Shown piece after piece: positions 27,030 through 37,291 of a stretch of 64,000 bases of DNA (positions are counted from its first letter, which is position 1; each line of letters opens with the position of its first letter). Position numbers and translations under genes: made by a program. The notes below the pieces were generated by a model. It was not told the DNA's origin, searched no databases, and worked only from the letters and a program-made list of their open reading frames with translations. This DNA is from Photobacterium damselae. Lineage in GTDB: Bacteria; Pseudomonadota; Gammaproteobacteria; Enterobacterales; Vibrionaceae. The DNA is taken from contig NZ_PYOG01000018.1 in NCBI RefSeq assembly GCF_003026815.1, positions 24,177-88,176 of the forward strand, read 5' to 3'.

Positions 27030-27120
27030 TCTTCCTCATCCCCCAAACCTTCTCTTCCCTCTTTTCCCGCTCTTCCTATCCCCCTCTTTTCCTTCTTTAC
27101 CCCGCTCTTTCCCCTGTCCT
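27030..27120. repeat. Polypyrimidine tract behind ycaO
   Basis: About 90 bases of almost pure + strand pyrimidine (CTTCTCTTCCCTCTTTTCCC, CTTTTCCTTCTTTACCCC), sharing its vocabulary with the tracts at 14.1, 20.8 and 30.8 kb. It is non-coding. Confidence 0.75.
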
Positions 27121-27415
27121 ATAAAGCAAAATTAACCCAAGCCTTTCTTTTCCATCCCAACATTTTGCAACAATTATTTTTTTTGCATGAATATTTAATC
27201 AACCAGCATACGTTAAAAACTGTTAATAATTCACGCTAATCAATTGATAAATAACATATTTGAACAATATCACACTTTCATTCCATTTTTGTGAAATTTA
27301 ATTACATTAAAAAAATTTTGTGTTTTATCAAAAAAATTATATTCTTATATATCATAAGCTTAGATTTGTATTACTTTTCAAAACTTGCAAAAACTTGTTA
27401 TAAATTTTCAGCGCC

Positions 27416-27457
27416 ATGATCTGGGTCAAGTTTAGTTACGCTAATTTTTGCTATCAT
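27416..27457 (+). promoter_or_regulatory. Candidate FNR-activated promoter of focA-pflB
   Basis: ATGATCTGGGTCAA (27416-27429) fits the FNR box TTGAT-N4-ATCAA with two changes. A -10 hexamer TATCAT lies at 27452-27457. With a start site about seven bases later, the box centre falls at -41.5, the standard class II activator position. There is no good -35 box, as expected for an activated promoter. Confidence 0.65.
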
Positions 27458-27493
27458 TCAGACAGCTAAAATTTCTAACTTACGAGCCATCAA

Positions 27494-28366
27494 GTGAATA
27501 CTCAAAACAATCCATTTGACTCTCTGATGCCACCAGCAATGGCACATAAAGCTGAAGAAGTTGGCGTATATAAAGCCACTAAACATCCTCTTCAGTCATT
27601 TTATCTAGCAATTACCGCAGGCGTTTTTATCTCTATCGCATTTGTGTTCTACACTACTGTTACAACAGGTGCGGGTGATGTTGCTTGGGGTCTATCAAAG
27701 TTTGCAGGCGGTCTAGCGTTTAGTCTAGGTCTTGTTCTTGTTGTAATCTGCGGCGGCGAACTGTTCACCTCTTCTGTTTTAACCACTGTTGCACGCGCAA
27801 GTGGCCGCATCACAACAATGCAATTACTTCGTAACTGGGTTATCGTTTATGCAGGTAACTTTGTTGGTGCTATATTCTTTGTAGCATGTATTTGGATTGC
27901 ACAGCAGCACATGGCTGGTAACGGTCAATGGGGCATCAATGCAATGAAAATTGCTCAGCACAAACTGCACCATACATTTGGTCAGGCTGTGATGCTTGGT
28001 ATTCTGTGTAATCTAATGGTTTGTCTAGCGGTATGGATGACATTCTCATGTCGTAGCGCAACAGACAAAGTAATGGTTATGATTCTTCCTGTAGCCATGT
28101 TCGTCGCAAGCGGTTTTGAACACTGTATTGCTAACATGTTCATGATTCCTATGGGTATCGTAATTCACGCGTTTGCTAGCCCTGAGTTTTGGTCTATGAC
28201 AGGCGTCGATCCATCACAATTTGCAGATCTTACTGTAAGTCATTTTGTGATGAACAACTTAATCCCAGTCACTATTGGTAATATTATTGGTGGTGGCTTC
28301 TTTGTGGGTATGACTTATTGGATTATCCACCGTCGTCCAGAACTTAAAGGCCAAGGCCACCACTAA
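27494..28366 (+). CDS. focA: Formate channel FocA
   Basis: A 290-residue FNT-family channel that moves formate across the inner membrane, coupled to pyruvate formate-lyase fermentation. The N-terminus NPFDSLMPPAMAHKAEEVG and the adjoining AITAGVFISIAFVFY are diagnostic, followed by six membrane helices and the conserved His-containing region near MFMIPMGIVIH. It begins with GTG; this gives the usual N-terminus. pflB follows after 55 bases, so they form an operon. Confidence 0.96.
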   Translation: MNTQNNPFDSLMPPAMAHKAEEVGVYKATKHPLQSFYLAITAGVFISIAFVFYTTVTTGAGDVAWGLSKFAGGLAFSLGLVLVVICGGELFTSSVLTTVARASGRITTMQLLRNWVIVYAGNFVGAIFFVACIWIAQQHMAGNGQWGINAMKIAQHKLHHTFGQAVMLGILCNLMVCLAVWMTFSCRSATDKVMVMILPVAMFVASGFEHCIANMFMIPMGIVIHAFASPEFWSMTGVDPSQFADLTVSHFVMNNLIPVTIGNIIGGGFFVGMTYWIIHRRPELKGQGHH

Positions 28367-28421
28367 GTTTTAGACGTCGGACATTATTTTTTTCTACTGA
28401 ATATACATAGGTAGGTATACA

Positions 28422-30695
28422 ATGGCAGAGCAATTTGCTGCATGGGAAGGCTTCACAGCTGGCGATTGGCAGAACGAAGTTAACGTTCGTGACTTTATCC
28501 AAAAGAACTACACTCCTTACGAGGGTGACGGCTCTTTCCTAGAAACAGAAGCGACTCCAGCTACAGCGAAACTATGGGACGCTGTAATGGAAGGCATCAA
28601 ACAGGAAAACGCAACTCACGCGCCTGTTGATTTCGATACTGACGTTATCTCTACCATCACTGCACACGATGCAGGTTACATCAACAAAGAACTAGAAACT
28701 ATCGTAGGTCTTCAAACTGACGCTCCTCTTAAGCGTGGTCTGATCCCTAACGGTGGTATCCGTATGATCGAAGGTTCTTGCAAAGTTTACGGTCGTGAAC
28801 TAAACGCAGACATCAAAAAGATCTACTCTGAGTACCGTAAAACTCACAACCAAGGCGTTTTCGATATCTATACTCCAGATATCCTAAAATGTCGTAAGTC
28901 TGGTGTTCTAACTGGTCTTCCAGATGCATACGGCCGTGGTCGTATCATTGGTGACTACCGTCGCGTAGCGCTATACGGTATCGATGCACTAATGAAAGAT
29001 AAGCTAGCTCAGTTCACTTCTCTACAGGAGCGTTTTGAGAAAGGCGAAGACCTACAGATGACTATGCAGCTTCGTGAAGAAATCTGCGAACAGCACCGTG
29101 CTCTAGGCCAAATCAAAGCAATGGCTGCGAAATACGGTTGTGACATCTCTGGTCCTGCAACAAATGCACAAGAAGCTATCCAGTGGACTTACTTCGGCTA
29201 CCTAGCTGCTGTTAAATCTCAAAACGGTGCTGCAATGTCTCTAGGTCGTACTTCGACTTTCCTAGACATCTTCATCGAGCGTGATATCGCTGCTGGTAAG
29301 ATCACTGAAGCTCAAGCTCAAGAAATGATCGACCACTTCGTAATGAAGCTACGTATGGTTCGTTTCCTACGTACTCCTGAATACGATGAGCTATTCTCTG
29401 GCGACCCAATCTGGGCAACAGAATCAATGGGTGGTATGGGTCTTGACGGTCGTACATTAGTTACTCGTACTAACTTCCGTTTCCTAAACAGCCTATACAC
29501 TATGGGTCCATCTCCAGAGCCAAACATCACTGTTCTTTGGTCTGAGCAACTACCTGTAGGCTTCAAGAAGTTCTGTGCGAAGGTATCTATCGATACTTCT
29601 TCTATCCAGTACGAAAACGACGACCTAATGCGTCCAGACATGAACTCTGACGACTACGCAATCGCATGTTGTGTATCTCCAATGGTTGTTGGTAAGCAAA
29701 TGCAGTTCTTCGGTGCTCGTGCTAACCTTGCTAAAACTATGCTTTACTCTATCAACGGTGGTGTTGATGAGAAGCTTAAGATGCAAGTTGGTCCTAAGAC
29801 TGATCCAGTAACTTCTGAAGTTCTTGACTACACAGACGTTATGGATCGCCTAGATCACTTCATGGACTGGTTAGCAACTCAGTACGTGACTGCTCTAAAC
29901 GCAATTCACTACTCTCACGACAAGTACAGCTACGAAGCTTCTCTAATGGCTCTTCATGACCGTGATGTTAAGCGTACTATGGCTTGTGGTATTGCTGGTC
30001 TTTCTGTTGCAGCTGACTCACTATCAGCAATCAAATACGCAACTGTTAAACCAATCCGTGATGAAGACGGTATCGCAATCGACTTCGAAATCGAAGGCGA
30101 CTACCCTAAATTTGGTAACAACGATGCTCGCGTAGATGACATCGCTTGTGACCTAGTTGAGCGCTTCATGAACAAGATCCGTACTCACAAGATGTACCGT
30201 GATGCGATCCCAACTCAGTCTATCCTAACTATCACATCTAACGTTGTGTACGGTAAGAAGACTGGTAACACTCCAGACGGTCGTCGTGCAGGTGCTCCAT
30301 TCGCACCAGGTGCAAACCCAATGCACGGTCGTGATGAGAAAGGTGCTGTAGCATCTCTAACTTCTGTAGGTAAACTACCATTTGCTCACGCTAAAGATGG
30401 TATTTCTTACACATTCTCTATCGTACCGAACGCTCTAGGTAAAGATCTTGATACTCAAGAAACTAACCTAGCAGGCCTAATGGATGGTTACTTCCACCAC
30501 GAAGCTGGTATCGAAGGTGGTCAGCACCTAAACGTTAACGTTCTTAACCGTGAAACTCTAGAAGACGCAGTTAAGCACCCAGAGAAATACCCACAGCTAA
30601 CTATCCGTGTATCTGGTTACGCTGTACGTTTCAACTCTCTAACTCCAGAGCAGCAACGTGACGTTATTTCTCGTACTTTCACTGCATCTCTATAA
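28422..30695 (+). CDS. pflB: Formate C-acetyltransferase (pyruvate formate-lyase)
   Basis: A 757-residue glycyl-radical enzyme that converts pyruvate and CoA to acetyl-CoA and formate without oxygen. The adjacent catalytic cysteines are in IACCVSPMV, and the radical glycine is in [14 protein letters not shown] near the C-terminus. The codon use is strongly biased, indicating high expression. A good Shine-Dalgarno (TAGGTAGG) precedes the ATG. It is activated by the PflA encoded a few genes on and fed out through FocA. Confidence 0.98.
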   Translation: MAEQFAAWEGFTAGDWQNEVNVRDFIQKNYTPYEGDGSFLETEATPATAKLWDAVMEGIKQENATHAPVDFDTDVISTITAHDAGYINKELETIVGLQTDAPLKRGLIPNGGIRMIEGSCKVYGRELNADIKKIYSEYRKTHNQGVFDIYTPDILKCRKSGVLTGLPDAYGRGRIIGDYRRVALYGIDALMKDKLAQFTSLQERFEKGEDLQMTMQLREEICEQHRALGQIKAMAAKYGCDISGPATNAQEAIQWTYFGYLAAVKSQNGAAMSLGRTSTFLDIFIERDIAAGKITEAQAQEMIDHFVMKLRMVRFLRTPEYDELFSGDPIWATESMGGMGLDGRTLVTRTNFRFLNSLYTMGPSPEPNITVLWSEQLPVGFKKFCAKVSIDTSSIQYENDDLMRPDMNSDDYAIACCVSPMVVGKQMQFFGARANLAKTMLYSINGGVDEKLKMQVGPKTDPVTSEVLDYTDVMDRLDHFMDWLATQYVTALNAIHYSHDKYSYEASLMALHDRDVKRTMACGIAGLSVAADSLSAIKYATVKPIRDEDGIAIDFEIEGDYPKFGNNDARVDDIACDLVERFMNKIRTHKMYRDAIPTQSILTITSNVVYGKKTGNTPDGRRAGAPFAPGANPMHGRDEKGAVASLTSVGKLPFAHAKDGISYTFSIVPNALGKDLDTQETNLAGLMDGYFHHEAGIEGGQHLNVNVLNRETLEDAVKHPEKYPQLTIRVSGYAVRFNSLTPEQQRDVISRTFTASL

Positions 30696-30723
30696 TTTAG
30701 AGTTTACAGTTTAGTATGAATGA

Positions 30724-30752
30724 AAAAAGCCGGTCTCAGACCGGCTTTTTTA
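30724..30752 (+). terminator. pflB terminator
   Basis: AAGCCGGTCT pairs with AGACCGGCTT around a one-to-three-base loop and runs into TTTTTTATT: a strong intrinsic terminator about 30 bases after pflB. Confidence 0.9.
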
Positions 30753-30784
30753 TTGATTTCACAGGATAAAATAGCAAACTCGAA

Positions 30785-30935
30785 TAAACGAGATATCTCA
30801 CTATCCCGTTTCCCTTTCTTACTCTACTCTTTCTTTACTACCTTGCTCGTGCCTTATCACCCTTCTCTTCCCTCTTTTCCTTGCTCTTCCTTCTTTTCCC
30901 TTATCACCCTTCTCTTCCCTATCTTCCCTTATCAA
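30785..30935. repeat. Polypyrimidine repeat between pflB and rlhA
   Basis: Two imperfect copies of a unit containing CTTATCACCCTTCTCTTCCC lie in an almost pure + strand pyrimidine tract between two convergent genes. It is related to the other tracts in the window. Frames read through it are repetitive and were not called. Confidence 0.75.
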
Positions 30936-30939
30936 AAAT

Positions 30940-32835
30940 CTATTGCTTATTGTGCCCTACAACCTTCATTTCACACTTCAAGCAGTCAAACACCAGTTTC
31001 AACGTTTCTCCGCCCATTTCAAGAATCATAGGCTCAGCTTTAATTCCTTCAACTTGCTTAGGACACTGGTTAAAGCTAAAGCGAAGACAATGCTTGGTGA
31101 TCATTAGTGGAACATCTTCATACACTTTATTAAGCTCGTAAGCATCTTCAACTTCAATAACCCCGTGCTGCTGATAAAACGCTTTGGCAGAGGTATTAGC
31201 AACATTGCCTAAATAACTCAAATGACGCTTAGGAAACTCAACATCAGGATTGTATTTACCAGGCGCCGGACGTTGATAACCTTCAAAACGCGCCTGTTCT
31301 AAAGCAGCAATACCATCTCGACGAAGACCATTTAATACCGATGCTGGCGTAAACCACATCTGACTTGTCTTCACTTGAATATCACGCGCTTCAAAATCGG
31401 TATTGCCCAATTTATTTAGTTGCTTACGAATATTGGCTAAGGTTTTTTCAGCATCATTAGCTGGTGTTTTCTCACACTCAAACTCGACTTGGGCAGAAAA
31501 ACCATAGTCATCTGTTAGTGTCAGCATCAAGCCTCGATGACTATCTGCTAATATCATGCTCACACCGATACGACGACGACTTGAATCTTTTGCCAACAGA
31601 TCTTCAAAGGCCTTATCAAAGTTGCGGTAAACCACCATACCTACTTTGAGATCTTTTGGCATTTGGGCAAAATATAAACGGTTACCGTCAGCTCGGTTAA
31701 CGCGGATCCCCTGAAGCTTGTCATCACTTTGCTGAACTTTAAGGTAATTCTGGCTAAAGTATGCGATACCATCACCATTATTAAATTCAAGATCAGAATC
31801 GAGTTCAATAAAGTCTTTACCCACCAACCGGACTTTACCTGCTTTTTGTCCTAGGTATTTTGGCGTGCGAAAATCACTAATCCCCGCATTTCGCTCTTGA
31901 ACAAAATAATCTGTTTTACCACGGTTAAAGCTTTTATCAGGGTCGGCATTAAAATTGGTTTCGACTCGACCGTGAGAAGAGGAATATAACTCAGGACGAC
32001 GAGCCATAATGGCGTCTAATTCACGACTATAGTGTGCAGTAACGTTTTTCACATAACTGAGATCTTTTAGGCGACCTTCAATTTTAAATGAGCGCACACC
32101 CGCATCGATAAGCGCTTCTAGATTGGCAGTCTGGTTATTATCTTTAAGTGACAACAAGTGTTGATTCTCAGCTAATACTTCTCCCTGACGAGTCTTTAAA
32201 TTACAAGGCAGACGACACATTTGAGAACAAGAACCACGGTTTGCACTGCGGTTAGTAAATGCATGGCTGATATAACATTGACCGCTGTAACTCACACAAA
32301 GCGCACCATGAATAAAAAATTCAATTTGCATATTAGTATGAGCTGCGATGTCATAAATTTGAGGTAAGCTTAATTCACGAGCTAACACAACCTGAGTAAA
32401 ACCCACCTGCTCTAAAAATTCGGCCTTTTCTTTATCGCGGTTATCAATTTGCGTACTCGCGTGCAAAGCCAGAGGTGGGAGATTCAGTTGAAGAATACCC
32501 ATATCCTGCACAATCAGAGCATCAGCGCCTGCATGATAGATATCCCAAATCAACTGCTCTGCCTGAGCTAATTCACTGTCAGACAAAATCGTATTAAGAG
32601 CAACAAATACCTGAGCATGGTATCTATGAGCAAATTCACACAAACGCTGGATATCTTCAATACTGTTTCCAGCCGCGGCGCGAGCACCAAAGGCAGGACC
32701 ACCAATGTAAACCGCATCGGCACCGTGCTTAATCGCTTCAATACCAAAATCGGCATTTTTAGCTGGAGCAAGAAGCTCAATACAATTTGAAATGTGGCCT
32801 AATGGCGTTGTCGATAATTCAGAGGCTGACGTCAT
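30940..32835 (-). CDS. rlhA: 23S rRNA C2501 hydroxylase, U32 peptidase-like
   Basis: A 631-residue protein of the U32 peptidase-like family. Its length and sequence follow RlhA (YdcP) rather than the shorter TrhP. RlhA makes 5-hydroxycytidine at 23S rRNA position 2501. Features: ELLAPAKNADFGIEAIKHGA and ADAVYIGGPAFGARA at the N-terminus, IEFFIHGALCVSYSGQCYIS near residue 180, CSQMCRLPC near 215, and a C-terminal cysteine set (KHCLRFSFNQCPK, FDCLKCEM) that may bind an iron-sulfur cluster. It lies between pflB and pflA on the opposite strand. Confidence 0.88.
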   Translation of the reverse strand: MTSASELSTTPLGHISNCIELLAPAKNADFGIEAIKHGADAVYIGGPAFGARAAAGNSIEDIQRLCEFAHRYHAQVFVALNTILSDSELAQAEQLIWDIYHAGADALIVQDMGILQLNLPPLALHASTQIDNRDKEKAEFLEQVGFTQVVLARELSLPQIYDIAAHTNMQIEFFIHGALCVSYSGQCYISHAFTNRSANRGSCSQMCRLPCNLKTRQGEVLAENQHLLSLKDNNQTANLEALIDAGVRSFKIEGRLKDLSYVKNVTAHYSRELDAIMARRPELYSSSHGRVETNFNADPDKSFNRGKTDYFVQERNAGISDFRTPKYLGQKAGKVRLVGKDFIELDSDLEFNNGDGIAYFSQNYLKVQQSDDKLQGIRVNRADGNRLYFAQMPKDLKVGMVVYRNFDKAFEDLLAKDSSRRRIGVSMILADSHRGLMLTLTDDYGFSAQVEFECEKTPANDAEKTLANIRKQLNKLGNTDFEARDIQVKTSQMWFTPASVLNGLRRDGIAALEQARFEGYQRPAPGKYNPDVEFPKRHLSYLGNVANTSAKAFYQQHGVIEVEDAYELNKVYEDVPLMITKHCLRFSFNQCPKQVEGIKAEPMILEMGGETLKLVFDCLKCEMKVVGHNKQ

Positions 32836-33144
32836 GATTATTTACATATATTAAATAGAAGAAATTGTGACAAGTATAACACTCATACTCAGAGGATTAG
32901 AAAGTTCATCAATGGTAAACAGAGATTAAAAGTGTTGTTTTTTTATCCATTAAGATATTTCATTCATGCAGTATTTTGTTTCATCTCACATCAATAGCGA
33001 TACAAATATAAAATAAAAACATATAGTTAAAGTTTTATTTAAACTAGGGATTGATAAATATAAGTATGGCTAAGACTAGGTTAAATAAGTAACTTGTAAT
33101 AAAATATCCTCATAATAAATCGCACAATGCGGAGAGATTAAGCA
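32836..33144. other. Intergenic region between divergent rlhA and pflA
   Basis: About 310 AT-rich bases holding the promoters of both genes. A weak FNR-like half-site (TTGATAAATATAAG, 33051-33064) is present, but no -10 box lies at the expected distance. I see no other structure. Confidence 0.5.
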
Positions 33145-33891
33145 ATGTCAGTAAAAGGTCGAATTCACTCTTTCGAATCTTGCGGAACCGTTGATGGCCC
33201 AGGTATCCGTTTTATCGTGTTTCTACAAGGCTGCTTAATGCGCTGCCAATATTGTCATAACCGAGATACTTGGGATCTAGATGATGGCAAAGAGATTACT
33301 GTAGACGAACTTATTGCCGAAGCTAAGTCTTATCGCTTCTTTATGAACTCTTCAGGTGGTGGCGTGACAGCATCAGGCGGTGAAGCCATGTTACAACCTG
33401 AATTTGTACGAGATTTCTTCCGTGCAGCTCACGCTGAAGGTATTCATACTTGTCTTGATACCAATGGCTACATTCGTAAGCATACCGATGTTGTTGATGA
33501 AGTATTAGATGATACTGATTTGGTGATGCTAGATCTAAAACAACTGGATGATAGCATTCACCGTGAGCTAGTTGGTGTACCCAATAAACGTGTATTAGAT
33601 TTTGCTCATTACTTACATCAGCGCGGTCAAAAAACATGGATCCGTTATGTGATTGTTCCTGGCTATACCGATGATGAACGTTCTGCTCATTTACTGGGGG
33701 AATTTATCCAAGATATGGATAACATCGAGAAAGTTGAGTTGCTGCCTTATCACCAACTTGGCGAACATAAGTGGGAAGCAATGGGCTTTGATTACCCTCT
33801 AAAAGGTGTAAAACCACCGAAGAAAGAGACTATGGAAAAGATCAAAGAGATCATCCAAAGTTACAACCCAGAACGTAAAGTGATGTACTAA
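33145..33891 (+). CDS. pflA: Pyruvate formate-lyase 1-activating enzyme
   Basis: A 248-residue radical-SAM enzyme that installs the glycyl radical on PflB. The [4Fe-4S] cluster motif CxxxCxxC reads [14 protein letters not shown] near residue 30, the N-terminus has [13 protein letters not shown], and the SAM-binding GGG region ([16 protein letters not shown]) follows. AGGAGA-like bases precede the ATG. It lies outside the focA-pflB operon, across the rlhA gene. Confidence 0.97.
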   Translation: MSVKGRIHSFESCGTVDGPGIRFIVFLQGCLMRCQYCHNRDTWDLDDGKEITVDELIAEAKSYRFFMNSSGGGVTASGGEAMLQPEFVRDFFRAAHAEGIHTCLDTNGYIRKHTDVVDEVLDDTDLVMLDLKQLDDSIHRELVGVPNKRVLDFAHYLHQRGQKTWIRYVIVPGYTDDERSAHLLGEFIQDMDNIEKVELLPYHQLGEHKWEAMGFDYPLKGVKPPKKETMEKIKEIIQSYNPERKVMY

Positions 33892-33928
33892 GTACGAGTA
33901 ATTGGCTTAGTTTGATCAATCGCATAAT

Positions 33929-33954
33929 AAAAAGAGCGCTGTTGCGCTCTTTTT
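33929..33954. terminator. Terminator between pflA and the small membrane ORF
   Basis: AAAGAGCGC pairs with GCGCTCTTT around TGTT, with an A-run before and a T-run after, so it can stop both pflA and the leftward small ORF. Confidence 0.88.
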
Positions 33955-33986
33955 GTATGAGTTGGTTCACGATATAAAATGGCAAC

Positions 33987-34106
33987 TTAAAATGGGTGGG
34001 TATTAGCTGAAATCATGATCACAACAAACGCAACCAGAATAGCCATAATACCGATAGAGATAGGAGCAGTATGTTGAATTTTTGTGACGGGTTCTTGCTC
34101 TGTCAT
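33987..34106 (-). CDS. Small single-helix membrane protein (39 aa)
   Basis: A 39-codon frame starting MTEQEPVTKIQHTAP, with one clear membrane helix (ISIGIMAILVAFVVIMISA) and ending THPF. A good Shine-Dalgarno (AAGGAAA) lies 5-11 bases before the ATG, and a bidirectional terminator lies about 30 bases after the stop. I do not recognise the family. Small inner-membrane proteins of this shape often bind and tune larger membrane complexes; nothing here identifies the partner. Confidence 0.6.
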   Translation of the reverse strand: MTEQEPVTKIQHTAPISIGIMAILVAFVVIMISANTHPF

Positions 34107-34357
34107 GATGTTTCCTTTTTTGGCGATATTTTTATAAATTTATAACCCGTCACGATAAATTGATTTAAATCAAAAAACCACAACAGAATATGAAAAAGAT
34201 GTTTGCAAAATTCGATATATCTTTTTTACATTCAATTATGTATACCGTACAAAAATATTTTTCCTTTTCTAACCTACTGGATTTACACACCTTCTTTTAT
34301 TTCTATAAAAACTCCCTACTTATTGCGTATTTTTCCTATTTATCCATGATAAAATTA

Positions 34358-34386
34358 TGGTATAAACACAGCGCAAACGTTTGCGT
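34358..34386 (+). promoter_or_regulatory. fhs promoter with PurR operator
   Basis: GCGCAAACGTTTGCGT (34371-34386) contains a perfect 14-base palindrome that matches the PurR box. It lies four bases after an extended -10 element TGGTATAAA (34358-34366), so a bound repressor would cover the start site. This predicts purine repression of fhs, fitting the role of 10-formyltetrahydrofolate in purine synthesis. Confidence 0.75.
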
Positions 34387-34484
34387 AATTGAAAATATCG
34401 CAAAATATAGCATTAACCACCAATCCGCTTTTAACTTGCAGCAACGATTTTTCGATGCCGTTACTCTCATAAGGATGCGCCTTA

Positions 34485-36239
34485 ATGAAAAGTGATATTC
34501 AAATTTGCCGTGAGACAATTCTCACTCCAATTGATCTAATCGCCCAACAAGCTGGCATCGAACCACAAGATCTGACGCCTCAAGGAACATTAAAGGCCAA
34601 AGTAAAGCCTGCGATTTTAAACCGTTTGGCAAATAAGCCAGAGGGTAAGTTAGTCCTTGTTACCGCCATTACACCAACCCCTCTAGGCGAAGGAAAAACG
34701 GTAACTACAATTGGTTTAGCCCAAGGCTTGGCGAAGATCAATCAATCTGTTATAGCTTGTATTCGTCAGCCATCAATGGGGCCAGTCTTTGGGGTTAAAG
34801 GGGGGGCTGCAGGTGGTGGTTATAGCCAGGTCGCACCTATGGAGAAGCTGAATCTTCATCTTACTGGGGATATCCATGCCGTGACAGCAGCTCACAACTT
34901 AGCAGCTGCCGCTCTTGATGCCCGCTTATACCACGAACAGCGTCTTGGCTATGATCTATTTAGCGAAAAAACAGGGTTACCTGCACTGCGTATTGATATT
35001 GTTCGTATCGTCTGGAAGCGTGTGATGGACCACAATGATCGCGCTCTTCGCATGATCACTATTGGTCAAAACGAACCGGGTAAAGATATTAATGGTATTG
35101 AGCGTCATGATGGCTTTGATATTTCAGCAGCGTCAGAGTTAATGGCTATTTTGGCACTTTCTAATGACTTAGCGGATATGCGCGCACGTATCGGAAAAAT
35201 CGTGCTTGCCTATGATCTTGACGGAAATCCCGTTACGGCAGAAGATCTACAAGTTGCAGGGGCAATGGCTGTTACCATGTGTGAAGCGATTGAACCAACC
35301 TTAATGCAAACCTTAGAAGGTGTACCGACCTTAATTCATGCCGGACCGTTTGCTAATATTGCCCATGGAAATTCATCAATTATTGCCGATAAAATTGGTC
35401 TAAAACTGGCCGATTTTGTTGTAACAGAAGGTGGTTTTGGCTCCGACATGGGCTTTGAGAAAGCGTGTAATATTAAAGCCCAACAGGCAAAACGAGGCCC
35501 TGACTGTGCCGTTGTCGTTGCAACACTTCGAGGGTTAAAAGCCAACTCAGGCCTTTACGATCTTCGCCCTGGCCAACCTCTACCAGATGCTATTTTTGCT
35601 CCTGATAATAAGGCCTTAACTGCTGGATTTGACAATCTGCGCTGGCATATTAACAATGCAGCCAAATATGGGGTTCCTGTAGTGGTTGCGATTAACCGCT
35701 TCCCACAAGACAGTGATGAAGAGCTCTCTCAGCTTAAAGAGATGATTCTAAATACTGAATTTAATGTTCATGTCGATGTTGCTCTAAGTGAAGCCTTTGC
35801 TAAAGGTGGCGACGGCGCAATAGAACTTGCTCATGCTGTGGTCAAGGCCTGCCAGACGCCGGCAAACTTCGCCCCACTCTACTGTTTAGAGCAATCATTA
35901 GAAGAAAAACTTATGTGTGTGGCAGAAGTCGGTTACGGCGCTCAAGCGATTGAGCTCTCTGATTTAGCCAAACAACAACTGGCTCAATTTAAAGCACAAG
36001 GGTTTGATAATCTGGCCGTTTGTATGGCTAAAACGCCACTGTCTATTACGACCGACCCTGCTATTAAAGGTGCACCAACCGATTTTGTTGTTCCAGTAAG
36101 AGAATTAAAATTGTGTGCAGGCGCAGGATTTGTCTACGCACTATGTGGCAATGTGATGACTATGCCTGGCCTACCAGAAAAGCCTGCGTATATGAATCTA
36201 GATCTAGATGCTGACGGAAACATTGTTGGATTAAGCTAA
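34485..36239 (+). CDS. fhs: Formate--tetrahydrofolate ligase
   Basis: A 584-residue enzyme that joins formate to tetrahydrofolate with ATP, giving 10-formyltetrahydrofolate for purines and fMet. The P-loop region [20 protein letters not shown] near residue 64 is diagnostic, followed by [20 protein letters not shown] and the later [14 protein letters not shown]. Given the nearby pfl system, it may recapture fermentative formate. The start is preceded by AAGGA. A PurR-type operator sits in the promoter about 100 bases upstream. An overlapping upstream frame in the AT-rich leader was rejected. Confidence 0.96.
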   Translation: MKSDIQICRETILTPIDLIAQQAGIEPQDLTPQGTLKAKVKPAILNRLANKPEGKLVLVTAITPTPLGEGKTVTTIGLAQGLAKINQSVIACIRQPSMGPVFGVKGGAAGGGYSQVAPMEKLNLHLTGDIHAVTAAHNLAAAALDARLYHEQRLGYDLFSEKTGLPALRIDIVRIVWKRVMDHNDRALRMITIGQNEPGKDINGIERHDGFDISAASELMAILALSNDLADMRARIGKIVLAYDLDGNPVTAEDLQVAGAMAVTMCEAIEPTLMQTLEGVPTLIHAGPFANIAHGNSSIIADKIGLKLADFVVTEGGFGSDMGFEKACNIKAQQAKRGPDCAVVVATLRGLKANSGLYDLRPGQPLPDAIFAPDNKALTAGFDNLRWHINNAAKYGVPVVVAINRFPQDSDEELSQLKEMILNTEFNVHVDVALSEAFAKGGDGAIELAHAVVKACQTPANFAPLYCLEQSLEEKLMCVAEVGYGAQAIELSDLAKQQLAQFKAQGFDNLAVCMAKTPLSITTDPAIKGAPTDFVVPVRELKLCAGAGFVYALCGNVMTMPGLPEKPAYMNLDLDADGNIVGLS

Positions 36240-36349
36240 GCTTTTACTAACCGTTTACTCGCTATATACCTAAGCTTAAGTGGCTAAACCAAGTAGCTAG
36301 ACCCAATAATTAGGCCAAGTCACGAAATCAGCTAATTAGTCAGATAATG

Positions 36350-36378
36350 AAGCCAAGATTTTCCGTTTGGCTTTTTTT
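36350..36378 (+). terminator. fhs terminator
   Basis: AAGCCAA pairs with TTGGCTT around a ten-base loop and is followed by TTTTT, about 110 bases after the fhs stop. The remaining bases up to yfbU are AT-rich and show no other feature. Confidence 0.7.
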
Positions 36379-36578
36379 ACGCTTCGATTAAATAACCTTT
36401 CAAAACAGGCGGTTATAGATTCCATCTAAGAACTAAATCCTCAGCAATTAGGATAAAAGATAGGCGATTGATGCTATTTCGCTTAAAATTGTTATCAGGT
36501 CGTCGTCAGATCAATTTTTTTTAATCATAAACTGGCTAATCTCAAGACAGATAAAAATACAATTTAAGGCTAATTCAC

Positions 36579-37079
36579 ATGGAAATGACTAACGCTCAAC
36601 GTCTGATTCTTTCAAATCAATACACATTAATGGCGCAGATGGATCCTGATAATGCGGCTAAATATCACCGTCTACAAACCATTGTAGAGCGTGGCTATGC
36701 ACTACAGATGCGTGAATTAAATAAAGATTTTGGTGAGTTATCTGAAGAAGAATGTCGCCGTGTAATCGACTTTATGGAAATGTATCACGCGCTACAAGAG
36801 TCTTATAAAATGCTTGATGCCGCTCACCAACAGCAAGTGGATCACCGCCGTCTACAATTTTTAGGATTCGATGCAGCATCAGAAGCTCAACTGGTTCATT
36901 ACGTGCGATTCCTAACGGATGAAGAAGGCCTATATCCTCAGTTTGATAAAGCAGAGCACCACTTCAATAGCCAAGTTCCTATGCTAGAAAAATATAAGCG
37001 TATGCTACAGACTTGGCGCAACTGCCCACGTCAATACCACTTATCGGCAAGTGAGATTCAACAAATTTTTAGCGCATAA
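36579..37079 (+). CDS. yfbU: YfbU family protein
   Basis: A 166-residue soluble helical protein matching the YfbU family in length and in signature ([15 protein letters not shown] at the N-terminus, [15 protein letters not shown] and FLGFDA in the centre). Function is not well established. In enterics yfbU sits beside yfbV-ackA-pta; here the PgtCBA-like operon, a porin and rlmA have come between yfbU and yfbV. Confidence 0.92.
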   Translation: MEMTNAQRLILSNQYTLMAQMDPDNAAKYHRLQTIVERGYALQMRELNKDFGELSEEECRRVIDFMEMYHALQESYKMLDAAHQQQVDHRRLQFLGFDAASEAQLVHYVRFLTDEEGLYPQFDKAEHHFNSQVPMLEKYKRMLQTWRNCPRQYHLSASEIQQIFSA

Positions 37080-37110
37080 GTCGTTTGAAATTTAGACAAA
37101 ACCTGAAAAA

Positions 37111-37139
37111 GTCAAGATTCATACTCTTGGCTTTTTTTG
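37111..37139 (+). terminator. yfbU terminator
   Basis: AAGTCAAGA pairs (one wobble) with TCTTGGCTT and runs into a seven-base T-run just after yfbU. Confidence 0.7.
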
Positions 37140-37291
37140 TCAAAAGTGACACATACATCGCAAAAATATCATTAAAAACCATATCCTCAACCATTATCAA
37201 TTAAGAATACATTCCCCAAACTATACAAAATAGGTATAAACTACTTTTTGCATAACAAAATTCCGCCGTATTTGGGATACAGTCATATTTT

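Noticed and set aside
30720..31141. Open frames of 86-103 codons on the + strand after pflB
   Set aside because: They combine the pflB terminator, a polypyrimidine tract and the antisense of the rlhA 3' end.
33051..33064. FNR-like sequence upstream of pflA
   Set aside because: The right half matches only three of five positions and no -10 hexamer lies at the matching distance, unlike focA and ackA.
34190..34495. 101-codon frame upstream of fhs
   Set aside because: It lies in the AT-rich promoter, covers the PurR operator and overlaps the fhs start; composition is that of non-coding AT-rich DNA.
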